A stretch of DNA of 64,000 bases, taken from JASHPR01 sp963795055. Its GTDB lineage: Bacteria > Actinomycetota > Actinomycetes > Streptosporangiales > Streptosporangiaceae. The notes beneath the pieces are model-generated. The model was not told the DNA's origin, did not search any database, and saw only the letters and a list, made by a program, of their open reading frames with translations. How positions within the stretch are numbered: position 1 is the first letter of the stretch; each line of letters opens with the position of its first letter. Location of the stretch: positions 310,001 through 374,000 of the forward strand of contig CAWCGJ010000005.1 in the NCBI GenBank assembly GCA_963795055.1, written 5' to 3'. Below, piece after piece: positions 33,614 to 43,519 of this stretch. The position numbers and the translations under genes are program-made.

Positions 33614-34813
33614 TTATGGGAAGCGGCAGGCCGGGATGCGGGATAAGAGCAGGCTCAGCGCGGCCAGGTAGCCGGCCAGCATGACGCGGGCCGCCTGGCC
33701 GACGGCGTCGTCGGAGGGCAGGAACTGCGGGTGGTGCAGGCTCACCCGGCCGCCCGCGCCGACGAAGAGCATCAGGCTGGGCGCGCGGTCGGCGTAGTAG
33801 GAGAAGTCGTCCGCGCCGCAGGACCGGAACGAGGCGTCCACCACGAACCCGGCCTCGCGGAGCAGGGGCCAGCTGGCCTCGGTCAGCGGCTCGCTGTTGA
33901 CCAAGGCGGGCTCGCCTTCGTCGATCGTCACGGTGCCCTGGCCGCGGTGGGCGCGGCAGGTGTGCTCCACGATCTCGCGCAGCGCCTGGCGCAGCACCGG
34001 GCGGTCGGCCGGGTCCAGCGCCCGCAGCGTGCCGCGGGCGGCGGCGGAGGAGGGGATCACGTTCGCCGCCCGCCCGGCCTGGAGCTCGCCGACCGACACG
34101 GCCGCCGCGTGGGTGGGGTCGATGCGCCGGCTGACGATCTGCTGCAGGGCCAGCACCACCTGGCAGAGCACGGGCACCGGGTCGACGGCCTCGTGCGGGT
34201 AGCCCGCGTGGCCGCCTACGCCCTCGACCCGGATCTCGAAGCCGTCGGTGGATGCGTTCACCGTGCCGGCCGCCGCGGCGACCGTACCGGGCGGCACCTG
34301 ATGCTGCAGGTGCACGCCGATGACCGCGTCCGGCTGCTCCGCCGCGAACTCCGCCGACGCCGCGACGTCCCGCGCGCCGGATGGGTAGCCCTCCTCGCGC
34401 GGCTGCAGCACGGCGAGCAGGGCCGCGGGCAGGCCGTCCGCGGCCGCCACGTCGCGGGCCGCGCGCCCGAGCGCGGCCAGGGCCGCGAGGTGCACGTCGT
34501 GCCCGCACGCGTGCATGGCGCCGGTCGTGCAGGCCCAGGGCACCCCGGTCTGCTCCCGGATCGGGAGCGCGTCCAGCTCGGCCCGGACCGCGACGCACGG
34601 GCCCTCGGGCGGGCCGATGCGCACGATCCGGCCGGTCCCGGCCACGGCGGGCGCGTCCGCGGCGCCGAGCGCCGCCGCGACCGTGGCCGCGGTGCGGTGC
34701 TCGGCCCCGGACAGCTCCGCGCCGGTGTGCAGTTCGCGGCGCAGCCGCACCGCGCCGGAGATCTCGCGGTCCAGCGCGGCCCGCAGCGCGGCGGCCGGCC
34801 GCGGGCCGGTCAC
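33614..34813 (-). CDS. M20 family amidohydrolase (N-acyl amino-acid hydrolase type)
   Basis: 399 aa. M20D landmarks: HTGAELSG, CVAVRAELDALPI, metal ligands in HACGHDVH, catalytic Glu pair in QPREEGYPSGA, and GVGGHAGYPHEAVDP for the dimerisation domain with its His. Hydrolyses N-acyl amino acids, indole-amino-acid conjugates or hippurate-like amides. Its ATG overlaps the stop of the upstream FluG-like gene, so both belong with the glutamine-synthetase-like gene in one operon. Confidence 0.88.
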   Translation of the reverse strand: MTGPRPAAALRAALDREISGAVRLRRELHTGAELSGAEHRTAATVAAALGAADAPAVAGTGRIVRIGPPEGPCVAVRAELDALPIREQTGVPWACTTGAMHACGHDVHLAALAALGRAARDVAAADGLPAALLAVLQPREEGYPSGARDVAASAEFAAEQPDAVIGVHLQHQVPPGTVAAAAGTVNASTDGFEIRVEGVGGHAGYPHEAVDPVPVLCQVVLALQQIVSRRIDPTHAAAVSVGELQAGRAANVIPSSAAARGTLRALDPADRPVLRQALREIVEHTCRAHRGQGTVTIDEGEPALVNSEPLTEASWPLLREAGFVVDASFRSCGADDFSYYADRAPSLMLFVGAGGRVSLHHPQFLPSDDAVGQAARVMLAGYLAALSLLLSRIPACRFP

Positions 34814-35937
34814 GGCGCGGCCAGCCGGTACACCCGGCGGGCGTTGGCCGCCCCGATCAGGTGCCCGGCCCGGTCGGCGTCGGCGGCCGACCAGGCGCCG
34901 TCGGTCACGAACGCGCCGGTGACCCGGGCCAGGTCGCGGCGGAACCCGGTCGCGCCCAGGTAGTGCAGCTCGGGCAGCCCGAAGGCGTCGGACGAGTAGA
35001 GCATCTTATGGAACGGGGTGAGCTCCAGGGCCTCGGCCAGCACCGCGGGCGAGCGCGCGCCGACGTGGTTCAGCGCCTCGCCGACGTCCATGTACACGTG
35101 CGGGAAGACGTGGGCCAGGTAGCCCGCCTGGCGGTGGTACGGGTAGCAGTGCAGCAGCATGATGGGCGGGCCGGCGTCCTGGGTGGCGAGCAGGAAGTCG
35201 TGCAGCAGCGAGGGATCGGCCCGGTGCAGGCGCACGTCGGGATCGCCGAAGCCGACGTGGAACTGGAGCGGCAGCCCCAGGTCCACCCCGGCCCAGATCA
35301 CGTGGCGGAGCAGGACCGGGTCTTCGAGGCGGGCCGTCGGGTCGCTGTCGAGCGCCCGCAGCCAGCGGCCCGCCGCCGCCCGGACCTCGGCGGCGCCCGG
35401 CCGCGCGGGGTCGAAGTCAAGCCCGTACCGGTAGGCCACGATGGACTTGAGCCCGACCGCGCCGCGGACGGCGGCCTCGAGCGCGTGAGCGAACGCCGTG
35501 GCGTAGCGCGCGGCGTCCGGCCCGCCGCGCGCCACCTGCTCGGCGACGGCCTCGAGGCGGACGATCTCGTGCGCGGGCGCCCCGCTGGCCTCGGCCAGCT
35601 GCCCCGGGGTGAGCACCTGGTCGGTCTGCCAGCCGCTGTCCACCAGCCAGGCCTCGACGGCCGCGGCCTGCAGCAGCCGCCGGTCCACCTCGGCGGGCCC
35701 GAGCTCAGCGCGGCGCTGCAGGTAGCGCTCGGCGGACGCGGACGGTTCCAGGTCCAGCACCGGCGCGCACCAGCGGCGCACCGCGAAGCCGAGCTGGCTG
35801 TCGAACACCGACGCGCCCGGCGGCACCGGCGCGGCCGACTCGGTGAGCAGGGCCTCGACCCCCGGCCCGTCCAGCGCGCCCGCGACCACGCCATGAACGT
35901 GATGGTCGATCAGCGGTAGTGGCTCTGCGGTCGTCAT
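34810..35937 (-). CDS. Amidohydrolase, FluG N-terminal domain type
   Basis: 375 aa, GGAGGGG before the ATG. TIM-barrel amidohydrolase: LIDHHVHG (H-x-H), KSIVAYRYGLDF (carries the Lys), LQFHVGFGDPD, MLLHCYPYHRQAGYLA and LYSSDAFGLPE (Asp). This series matches the N-terminal half of FluG, whose C-terminal half is a glutamine-synthetase-like ligase. Here the two halves are separate genes 48 nt apart. Probably hydrolyses a gamma-glutamyl amide or related compound made or handled by that ligase. Confidence 0.85.
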   Translation of the reverse strand: MTTAEPLPLIDHHVHGVVAGALDGPGVEALLTESAAPVPPGASVFDSQLGFAVRRWCAPVLDLEPSASAERYLQRRAELGPAEVDRRLLQAAAVEAWLVDSGWQTDQVLTPGQLAEASGAPAHEIVRLEAVAEQVARGGPDAARYATAFAHALEAAVRGAVGLKSIVAYRYGLDFDPARPGAAEVRAAAGRWLRALDSDPTARLEDPVLLRHVIWAGVDLGLPLQFHVGFGDPDVRLHRADPSLLHDFLLATQDAGPPIMLLHCYPYHRQAGYLAHVFPHVYMDVGEALNHVGARSPAVLAEALELTPFHKMLYSSDAFGLPELHYLGATGFRRDLARVTGAFVTDGAWSAADADRAGHLIGAANARRVYRLAAP

Positions 35938-35985
35938 GGTCCCCTCCAGCTCGCTCGGGATCTCTCCACCGCCAGCGGGTCGATG

Positions 35986-37452
35986 TCACCACCGCCAGCG
36001 GGTCTGGGCGGCGATGTCGTCCGCGCTGGCGCCGGCGAACAGCTCGGCCTCGGCGCGGCGCACCGCGAGGAACGCCTCGAACAGGGGATCACCCATCGCC
36101 CGGCGCAGGACCGGGCTGCGATCCAGGCAATCGGCCGCCTCCGGCAGCCCCTGCGGCAGCCTGCGGATCCCGCGGCCCGCGAGCTCGTCGGCGGTCAGGG
36201 CGGCCGGATCACTGGCGATCTCGGCCGGGAGCCTGGCGCCGGACCGGATCCCGTCCAGCCCGGCGGCGATCACCGAGCCGGCCGCCAGGTACGGGTTGGC
36301 CGACAGGTCGAAGCACTTGACCTCGAGATTGGCCCGGATGTCCTGCTCGCCGGCGGACCCGGTCACCAGGCGCAGCGCCGCCTCCCGGTTCTCCCGTCCC
36401 CAGCACTGGAAGACGCCGGCCCAGTGCGAGGGCACCAGGCGCAGGTAGCTGGCCGCGCTCGGCGCGCCGACCGCGGTCAGCGCGGGCAACTCGGCCAGGA
36501 CGCCGCCGGCGAACGCCTCGCCGTCGCCGGTGAGGCCGTACCGGCCGGGCCCGCCCGCGAGCAGGTTCTGCCCGTCCCGCCAGACGCTGAGGTGCAGGTG
36601 GCCGCCGTTGCCGACGGTCCCGGCGACGACCGACGGCGCGAACGACGCCTGGAAGCCGTGCCGCGCCGACACGGCGCGGATAGTGTGCCGGACCAGCACG
36701 TTGTCGTCAGCCGCCGCGACCGGATCGGCCGCGGCCACCGAGATCTCGAGCTGGCCCGCGGCGTACTCCGGGTGGAACTGCTCGACCGTGATTCCCTGGC
36801 GCTCCAGCGCCTCGACGACCTCGCGGCTGTAGTCGGAAAGCTCGACCACCCGCGTCATGCTGTAGGCGGGGCCGGTGCAGGCCGGCCGGAAATTCCCGTC
36901 GTCCTCGGTGCCGACCGCCCATTCCACCTCGAAGCTCATCCGCAGCTCCAGGCCGTGCTCGGCGGCCTGGTCGGTCATGCGGCGGGTGAACGAGCGCTGG
37001 CAGCCGGCGTAGGACTGCCCCTCCTGGGTGTAGCGGTCAACCGGCGCCCAGGCCCAGCCGGGCTGCCCCGCGAGCGGGGTGATCCGTTCGGTGTCGGGCA
37101 GCAGCCGCAGGTCGCCGCCGGGGCCGCCGATGTACTTGCTCGTGGTGATGTCGTCGTTGACCAGGAAGACGTCGAACACCGGCGACATCCCGACGCCCCA
37201 GCCTGCGACGCGCTCCAGGCGTCCGAGCGGGACGGTCTTGGCCCGCGTGACGCCGGTGTTGTCGACCCAGCACAGGGCCACGATCGTGACGCCCGCGCCG
37301 GCCAGGCGCCGGGCTGCCGGACCGGCCCGGCTGGTCCGCTCGGCCCGCTGCGCGGCGTCCAGTGCCACCCGGCCCGGGGCCTGCCCGGGCCCGGGCGCCG
37401 GGCCGTCGGCCGCCGCGTCTGCCCCGCTCGCGGCCACGACGCTATCGGCCAT
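35986..37452 (-). CDS. Glutamine-synthetase-like ligase (FluG C-terminal / GlnA-like)
   Basis: 488 aa. GS beta-grasp (IVALCWVDNTGVTRAKTVPL) and catalytic domain: FEVEWAV (metal Glu), EYAAGQLEISV, NGGHLHLSVW (the H-x-H ATP block), and FDLSANPYLAAGSVIAAGLDG. The N-terminal 45 residues are Ala/Gly/Pro-rich and may be over-extended. It lacks the adenylylation-loop context of housekeeping GlnA, so it is probably a gamma-glutamyl-amine ligase. The start lies inside the end of the secreted protein gene (11-nt overlap). Leads an operon with the FluG-like hydrolase and the M20 enzyme. Confidence 0.87.
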   Translation of the reverse strand: MADSVVAASGADAAADGPAPGPGQAPGRVALDAAQRAERTSRAGPAARRLAGAGVTIVALCWVDNTGVTRAKTVPLGRLERVAGWGVGMSPVFDVFLVNDDITTSKYIGGPGGDLRLLPDTERITPLAGQPGWAWAPVDRYTQEGQSYAGCQRSFTRRMTDQAAEHGLELRMSFEVEWAVGTEDDGNFRPACTGPAYSMTRVVELSDYSREVVEALERQGITVEQFHPEYAAGQLEISVAAADPVAAADDNVLVRHTIRAVSARHGFQASFAPSVVAGTVGNGGHLHLSVWRDGQNLLAGGPGRYGLTGDGEAFAGGVLAELPALTAVGAPSAASYLRLVPSHWAGVFQCWGRENREAALRLVTGSAGEQDIRANLEVKCFDLSANPYLAAGSVIAAGLDGIRSGARLPAEIASDPAALTADELAGRGIRRLPQGLPEAADCLDRSPVLRRAMGDPLFEAFLAVRRAEAELFAGASADDIAAQTRWRW

Positions 37453-39136
37453 GGGCCCGGCAGCGCGGGTTGCCGAGGACGGGACTGGCGAACGCGCCCA
37501 GCGTCCCGGGTCCGACCGAGCCGTACTGGGCGTCGCCGCCGAAGGTGTTGCCGTTGCGCATGTTGCCGAACTCCCACACGCACGAGCCGCCGACCTTGGC
37601 CAGGGTGAAGTACGGGTAGAAGTTCCCCGGGCCCTGGGGCGGAAGCACGCATCCCATGCCGGTGACCGGGTTGCAGCCGGTGTTGAACTGGGTCGCGCTG
37701 CTGTCGGTGACGAACTGGATCTGCGGGTACTGGCGTCCGCCTCCGGAGGTCGGCTGCAGTTGCAGGAACGGCGACGGGAACCGGTTCGGCGTGAGCGAGT
37801 CCGGCCAGTCCGGATAGTACGGGGTGCCGTCGTAGTCGAGGTCGCCGATCGCGTCGAAGAACACGTCGCATCCGGTCACCAGGTTCGGTGCCGCGGTGCC
37901 GCCGTGGGTATCGCCGAACTTGTAGCACGGCGAATCGTCCGGCTCGAGCGACGATCCGCTGTCGGAGGCCGACTCGTACGGTCCTAGGCAGTTCGTGTAG
38001 TAGACGTCGTTGATGCTGCCGAGGGGAGTGGTCTGCGGGCCGGTGACCTTCGTGCAGGGCTCGAAGTGACCGATCTCGTACTCATCGTTGATCATGTACG
38101 GCCCGAACCCCCACGGGAGCACGTTCGGCGCGGCCGCGGAGGAGTACTCCGGCTGGAAGTTGAACGGCGTTCCGTCGCAGGTGACCGGGTTGGTGTTCAT
38201 GAACCCGTTGGCGGCGGAGGCGATCATGTAGCCGCTCCGCCCGGTCGTGTAGTCGGTTATCCGGGCCTCGAGCGCACGGCCCCCGCGGACCCGGGCGTCG
38301 AACATCCGCACGTTGATGACGTCGCCCTGGCTCATCAGCAGCGTGTGCCGGTTGGGCGTCACCGTGGCGGAGTCGCTCAGCTGCGGGCTGGGCGGCCCGG
38401 TGGGCACGCCGTTGTCCTGGATGAACCCGAAGTTCACCGGTTCCGGGCAGTTGTTGTTGCACGGCCCGGCGTTGATCCCGCTGCCCTGGCACTCGGCGCT
38501 GTCGATGGTCAGCGCCGAGCACCAGTGCGTGTTGTCACAGCTGATGTTGTCGGCGAACGGGGCGAACCCGGGCGGGTAGAACTGCAGTTCCACGAAGGCC
38601 GCGCCCGCGCCCGGATACGAGCCGCTGGGCGCGTTGGCGTCCGACTCCGGCGTACAGGGCAGCAGCGGGGTCGAGTCCGGGTCGCAGACGTCGATCGAGA
38701 ACCACGGCGCGACCGTGAGCTCGAACGTGTGGGTGACGTCGTGGCCCGGGCTGCGCACGGTCGGCAGCGCCCGCGGCTCGACCGGCAGCCGCTCGGTGAA
38801 GCTGACGCTGGCTCCCGAGCCCGGGCGGTTCGAGATGAACCGGACGGACGGCTCGTCGTGCCCGATGTAGTGCCCATTGTCGTAGAACCGGTCGTCCCAG
38901 GTGCCCCGCGGGTCTACGCATTGGAGCCCGTTCTTCGCCGGTTTCTGGATCTTGCTCAGGCCGTTGCAGTCGAGTTCGCCGACCGCGCGCGGCGCCACCC
39001 CCGGTCGGGCCGCGCCGGCGGCCGCCCGCGCGGCCGCGGGGGCGCCCAGCCCGCCCGGCAGGGCCAGCGCCAGCGCCGCCGCGACGGCCAGCCCCGAGAA
39101 AACAGACAGTCGATGAGCCCGCCGGAGTTTCCGCAT
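37442..39136 (-). CDS. Secreted Cys-rich protein of unknown function
   Basis: 564 aa, RBS GAGGAG before the ATG. Signal peptide: MRKLRRAHRLS, hydrophobic segment, AARAAA cleavage region. The mature part has many Cys (ISCDNTHWCSAL, AECQGSGINAGPCNNNC, CNPVTGMGC), Asp/Asn/Gly loops and few Lys, as in an extracellular beta-rich protein stabilised by disulfides. RFYDNGHYIGHDEPSVRFIS near the N-terminus looks like a conserved core. No catalytic motif recognised. Possible roles are surface binding or a secreted enzyme of unknown type. A VKOR/DsbA-like pair lies 12 kb away. Confidence 0.75.
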   Translation of the reverse strand: MRKLRRAHRLSVFSGLAVAAALALALPGGLGAPAAARAAAGAARPGVAPRAVGELDCNGLSKIQKPAKNGLQCVDPRGTWDDRFYDNGHYIGHDEPSVRFISNRPGSGASVSFTERLPVEPRALPTVRSPGHDVTHTFELTVAPWFSIDVCDPDSTPLLPCTPESDANAPSGSYPGAGAAFVELQFYPPGFAPFADNISCDNTHWCSALTIDSAECQGSGINAGPCNNNCPEPVNFGFIQDNGVPTGPPSPQLSDSATVTPNRHTLLMSQGDVINVRMFDARVRGGRALEARITDYTTGRSGYMIASAANGFMNTNPVTCDGTPFNFQPEYSSAAAPNVLPWGFGPYMINDEYEIGHFEPCTKVTGPQTTPLGSINDVYYTNCLGPYESASDSGSSLEPDDSPCYKFGDTHGGTAAPNLVTGCDVFFDAIGDLDYDGTPYYPDWPDSLTPNRFPSPFLQLQPTSGGGRQYPQIQFVTDSSATQFNTGCNPVTGMGCVLPPQGPGNFYPYFTLAKVGGSCVWEFGNMRNGNTFGGDAQYGSVGPGTLGAFASPVLGNPRCRAHGR

Positions 39137-39267
39137 AACAGCTCTCCTCGTCGAGGGTCATACGTCATCGGCCTGGCGCGTTCGCCCGCGGTCTTGCAAG
39201 CCAAATCTGGACCAGCCAGACCGCCGGGGCAAGTGCTGCGGGGCAGAAAATCCCGGGACGAGGCTGA

Positions 39268-40073
39268 TCAGGTGCGGTGCTCGAGCGCGCGCCGGGTCAG
39301 GACGCGGGCGAGGTGCCGGCGGTAGTCGCGGTCGGCGTGCACGTCCTCGCCCGGCTCGGTTCCCTCGGCCGCCAGTTCGGCGGCCTCGCCCGCGCTCGCG
39401 CCGCCGGCCAGGGCCTGCTCGGCCGCGTGGGCGCGCAGCGGCGTGGGGCCCATGTTGGCCAGCGCGATGCGGCCGTCGATGGCCGCGACGCCGACGATCG
39501 CCCAGTCGTTGGCGCGCCGGACGAACTTCTGGTAGCCCCAGGCCGCGCCGGGCCGGCGCGGCACGCGGACCGCGGTGATCAGCTCGCCCGGCTCCAGGCT
39601 GGTCTCGAAGAACCCGGTGAAGAAGTCCTCCGCGGCGACGTTCCTGGTTCCGCCCTGGCCGAGCACGTCGACCGATCCGCTCAGCGCGAGCAGCGCCATG
39701 GGCAGGTCGGCCGCCGGGTCGGCGTGAGCCAGCGAGCCGCCGATCGTGCCGCGGTGGCGGATCTGCGGATCGCCGACCAGCCCGGCGGAGTGCGCGAGCA
39801 GCGGCGCGTCGGCCCGGGCCAGGCCGGAGGTGGCCAGCGTGGCGTGCGGCGTGGCCGCGCCGATCACGAGCTCGTCGCCCTCGGCCCGGATCCCGATCAG
39901 CTCGGTCAGCCGGCCGATGTCGATGAGCACCGAGGGAGTGGCCAGGCGCAGCTTCATCATCGGCAGCAGCGAGTGCCCGCCGGCCAGCAGCTTGGCGTCG
40001 TCATCCAGGCTGCCGAGCAGGTCCACGGCCTGCGGGACGGATTCGGCGGCGACGTAGTCGAACGGCGCGGGGA

Positions 40074-40077
<4 letters not shown>
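39268..40077 (-). CDS. coxM: CO-dehydrogenase-like FAD-binding medium subunit
   Basis: 269 aa, GTG start overlapping the small subunit stop (GTGA). FAD-PMH domain: AGGHSLLPMMKLRLATPSVL, GAATPHATL, and the double motif GDPQIRHRGTIGGSLAHADPAADLP that binds FAD pyrophosphate. Last gene of an L-S-M cluster read right to left; the usual cox order is M-S-L. Transfers electrons from the 2Fe-2S subunit to an acceptor. Confidence 0.92.
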
Positions 40078-40580
<503 letters not shown>

Positions 40581-42905
40581 TTACGCATTCTCCTTCGCGG
40601 TGTCATCCCGGGGGGCCGACCCCTCTGGGCCCCCTGCGGTTCGCAGGGCCTTCCAGACCCGTTGCGGGGAGGCGGGCATGTCGATGTGCCGGACGCCAAG
40701 GTGGGCGAGCGCGTCGATGACCGCGTTCTGCACGGCCGGGGTGGCGCCGATCGAGCCCGCCTCGCCGATGCCCTTGACGCCGAGCGGGTTATAGGTGGTC
40801 AGGGTCTGCATGTCGGCCAGCTCGAAGCTCGGCACCTCGGTGGCGGACAGGAACGGGTAGTCGGCGAAGCTCGCGGTCAGCGGGTTGCCGTCGCCGTCGT
40901 AGACGACCTCCTCGACAAAGGCCTGCGCCGCGCCCTGGGCGATGCCGCCATGCCGCTGCCCCTCGGCCAGCAGCGGGTTGAGCACGAACCCGGCGTCGTC
41001 CACGGTCACGATCCGGCGCAGCACCACCTTGCCGGTCTCGGTGTCCACCTCGACCACCGCGACGTGCGACCCGAACGGGAAGGTCGCCCCTGGCGCCGTG
41101 AACACCGTGCGCACGACCAGCCGTTCCTCCTCGGCCAGGTGGGCCAGCGGCACCGAGGCCTCCGGGTCGCCAGCTACCTCGAACGCGCTGCGCTCGACGT
41201 CGAAGCGCAGGTCGGCCGGGTTGGCCTCGAGCTCGCTGGCGGCTCGCTCCCGCGCGATCTCGATCAGCTCCTGGGACGCCTGCCGCACCGCGGAGCCGCC
41301 GTGCTGCAGGCTGCGCGAGCCGCCGGTGCCGCCGCCCTCGGGGATCAGGTCGGTGTCACCCCACTTCAGCGTGATCTTGTCCACCGGGATGCCGAGCTCC
41401 TCACTGGCCAGCATGGCCCAGGCGGTCGCGTGGCCCTGGCCGTGCGGGGAGGTGCCGGTGAGGATCGTCGCGGTCCCGTCGGGATGAACCTCGACGGTGG
41501 CGTTCTCCTGCGGCGGCGACTCCTCGCCGTCCCCCATGCCGGTGATCTCCACGTAGCTGGCCAGGCCGATCCCCAGCGCGACCGTATCGCCCCGGGTCCG
41601 GCGCTCGGCCTGCTCCCGGCGCAGTTGGTCGTAGCCGGCCGCGGCGAGCACCTTGTCCAGGGCGGCGGCGTAGTCGCCGGTGTCGTAGAGCGCGCCGAAC
41701 TTGGTCCGGTGCGGCTCGGTGAACTTCGGCAGCAGGTTGCGCCGCCGTACCTCGGCGGGGTCCATGCCGATCTCCGCGGCGAACAGGTCCATGGCCCGCT
41801 CGAGCGCCGCGCTGGCCTCCGGTCGGCCTGCGCCGCGGTAGGCGCCCAGCGGCGTGGTCGTGGTGACCACGCTCTTGGCTATGGCCTCGGCCCGCGGGAT
41901 CTCGTACGGCCCGGGCGTCATCAGGATGGTCAGGAACGGCAGCATGGCGCCGATCCGGACGTGGGCCCCGGCGTCCTGGACGATCTCCAGCCGGTAAGCC
42001 AGCACGGTCCCGTCCCGCCTGCCGCCGATCGTGACCGTCTGCTGCTGGGCCCGGCCGTGGGTCATCGCGATCAGGTTCTCGTACCGGGTCTCGGCCCACC
42101 GCGCGGGGCGCCCGAGCCGCCGCGCCACCCAGGCCACGAGCGCGTGCTCGGGGTCGGCGCCGAACTTCGCGCCGAACGCGCCGCCGACGTCAGGGGTGAT
42201 GACGCGTACCTGCTCGCCCGGCACGCCGAGCAGCCGGGCCAGGCTGGACTTGGTGCCCTGCGCTCCCTGGTTCGGTATCCAGGCGGTCAGCCGCCCGTCG
42301 GGGTCCCACGCGGCCGCGGCGGCCCGGGTCTCCATCGGGGCCGGCGCCACGCGCTGGTTCAGGATCGTCCGCGTCGTGACGACCTCGCAGTCGTCGAACA
42401 GGTGCTCGTCGAGCGCGCTGGGGTCGCCGAAGTTCGCGGTCACGTTGGTGCCCGCCTCTTCGTAGAGGAGCACCTTGTCGGAGGCTGCCTCGGTCAGATC
42501 GATGACCGCGGGCAGCACGTCGTAGTCGACATCCACGAGCTCGACGGCGTCCTCGCCCTGGTAGGCCTGCTCGGTGACCACGATGGCCACCGGGTCGCCG
42601 ACGAAACGGACCTTGTCCGCGGCCAGGATGGGCCGGGACATCTGCTGGTTGAACATCGGGCCCGGCTTGATGGGGGCCAGGTCGGCCACATCGGCGGCCG
42701 TGAACGCGGCCACCACGCCCGGGGCCGACAGCGCCGCGCTGACGTCGATCCCGCTGATCCTGGCGTGGGCGACCGGGGAGCGGACGAAGAACACGTGGCA
42801 GGCGCCGGTCAGGCGCTCGTCCACGACGTCCTCGGTGTAGACCCCGCCGGTGGTCAGGAAGCGCGGGTCCTCCGTCCGCAGGACGCGCGTGCCCAGGATG
42901 CTCAC
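40581..42905 (-). CDS. coxL: Molybdenum hydroxylase large subunit, form II CoxL-like
   Basis: 774 aa, GTG start with GAGGGGAGC. Motifs: GGAFGAKFG, active-site loop AYRGAGR (residues 355-361), PHGQGHATAW and the catalytic Glu in GIGEAGSIGATPA. True (form I) CO dehydrogenases carry AYRCSFR in the loop; AYRGAGR marks form II, so CO oxidation is doubtful and an aldehyde or N-heterocycle is as likely. Needs molybdopterin cytosine dinucleotide. The C-terminal end is encoded by a GC-run segment (about 40607-40650). No maturation genes (coxDEFG) are adjacent. Confidence 0.92.
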   Translation of the reverse strand: MSILGTRVLRTEDPRFLTTGGVYTEDVVDERLTGACHVFFVRSPVAHARISGIDVSAALSAPGVVAAFTAADVADLAPIKPGPMFNQQMSRPILAADKVRFVGDPVAIVVTEQAYQGEDAVELVDVDYDVLPAVIDLTEAASDKVLLYEEAGTNVTANFGDPSALDEHLFDDCEVVTTRTILNQRVAPAPMETRAAAAAWDPDGRLTAWIPNQGAQGTKSSLARLLGVPGEQVRVITPDVGGAFGAKFGADPEHALVAWVARRLGRPARWAETRYENLIAMTHGRAQQQTVTIGGRRDGTVLAYRLEIVQDAGAHVRIGAMLPFLTILMTPGPYEIPRAEAIAKSVVTTTTPLGAYRGAGRPEASAALERAMDLFAAEIGMDPAEVRRRNLLPKFTEPHRTKFGALYDTGDYAAALDKVLAAAGYDQLRREQAERRTRGDTVALGIGLASYVEITGMGDGEESPPQENATVEVHPDGTATILTGTSPHGQGHATAWAMLASEELGIPVDKITLKWGDTDLIPEGGGTGGSRSLQHGGSAVRQASQELIEIARERAASELEANPADLRFDVERSAFEVAGDPEASVPLAHLAEEERLVVRTVFTAPGATFPFGSHVAVVEVDTETGKVVLRRIVTVDDAGFVLNPLLAEGQRHGGIAQGAAQAFVEEVVYDGDGNPLTASFADYPFLSATEVPSFELADMQTLTTYNPLGVKGIGEAGSIGATPAVQNAVIDALAHLGVRHIDMPASPQRVWKALRTAGGPEGSAPRDDTAKENA

Positions 42906-43519
42906 CAGCGATCAGCTCCCCTCGAACCCGGCGCCGGCCACCTCGGAGGGCCGGCCTGCCGCATTGCAGTGCTCCTCGTGACGCCCGGCGACCGGATGGG
43001 GCCGGCTGGCGACCGAACGCGGCTGTGCACCTCACAGAGATCGTGCCTTGTCGCGCTCGGGAAGGTCAAACCGGGGTCTTAGCAGGCCGGGCCCGGTTCG
43101 CCGGGCTGCGGGACTCCCCGCCGCATGTTCCGCAACCCGGTGAACCGCCGGGCCGCCCGAGCCGTTACCGCCGGTACGAGCACTGTGCCTCTCCGGCCCC
43201 GGCGGTCGGCGCTGGCTGCCCTCGGCAGCGGACCGCAGTAGGATATGGCAGCTTATGGTGGCAGGCAAGAGTTATGTGAAGAAAATACGAAACTGAGACA
43301 TTTGCTGATGTCCATCCGGTTTGAGGAGCCTGCGGCGCCGGGGACCCCGGTGGCCATGTCCCCGGGAATTCGGGCCGGGAATCAGGACCGTCCGGGACGT
43401 GTTACAGCCCGTGGCCGGCCGGGCGATGACCCGGCCGAAAATGAGTTTCCCGGCCCGCAGCCGCGCGGCTAGCATCGAATCCCGCTCCAGTCCCGGCAAG
43501 TCAAGATCGGAAGTCAGCC
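42906..43519. other. 614-bp intergenic region with AT-richer patch
   Basis: Between the divergent coxL and MFS genes. Most is GC-rich and featureless. From 43239 (TAGGAT, a possible -10) to about 43330 base composition drops and two tiny overlapping frames occur: MVAGKSYVKKIRN (43255-43296) and a 75-codon frame from 43245 containing ELCEENTKLRHLLMSI. Neither has a convincing RBS. It could be a leader region or the remnant of a lost gene. Confidence 0.4.

Noticed and set aside
40581..42905. Functional carbon monoxide dehydrogenase (form I)
   Set aside because: The active-site loop reads AYRGAGR, not AYRCSFR, and maturation genes are absent.
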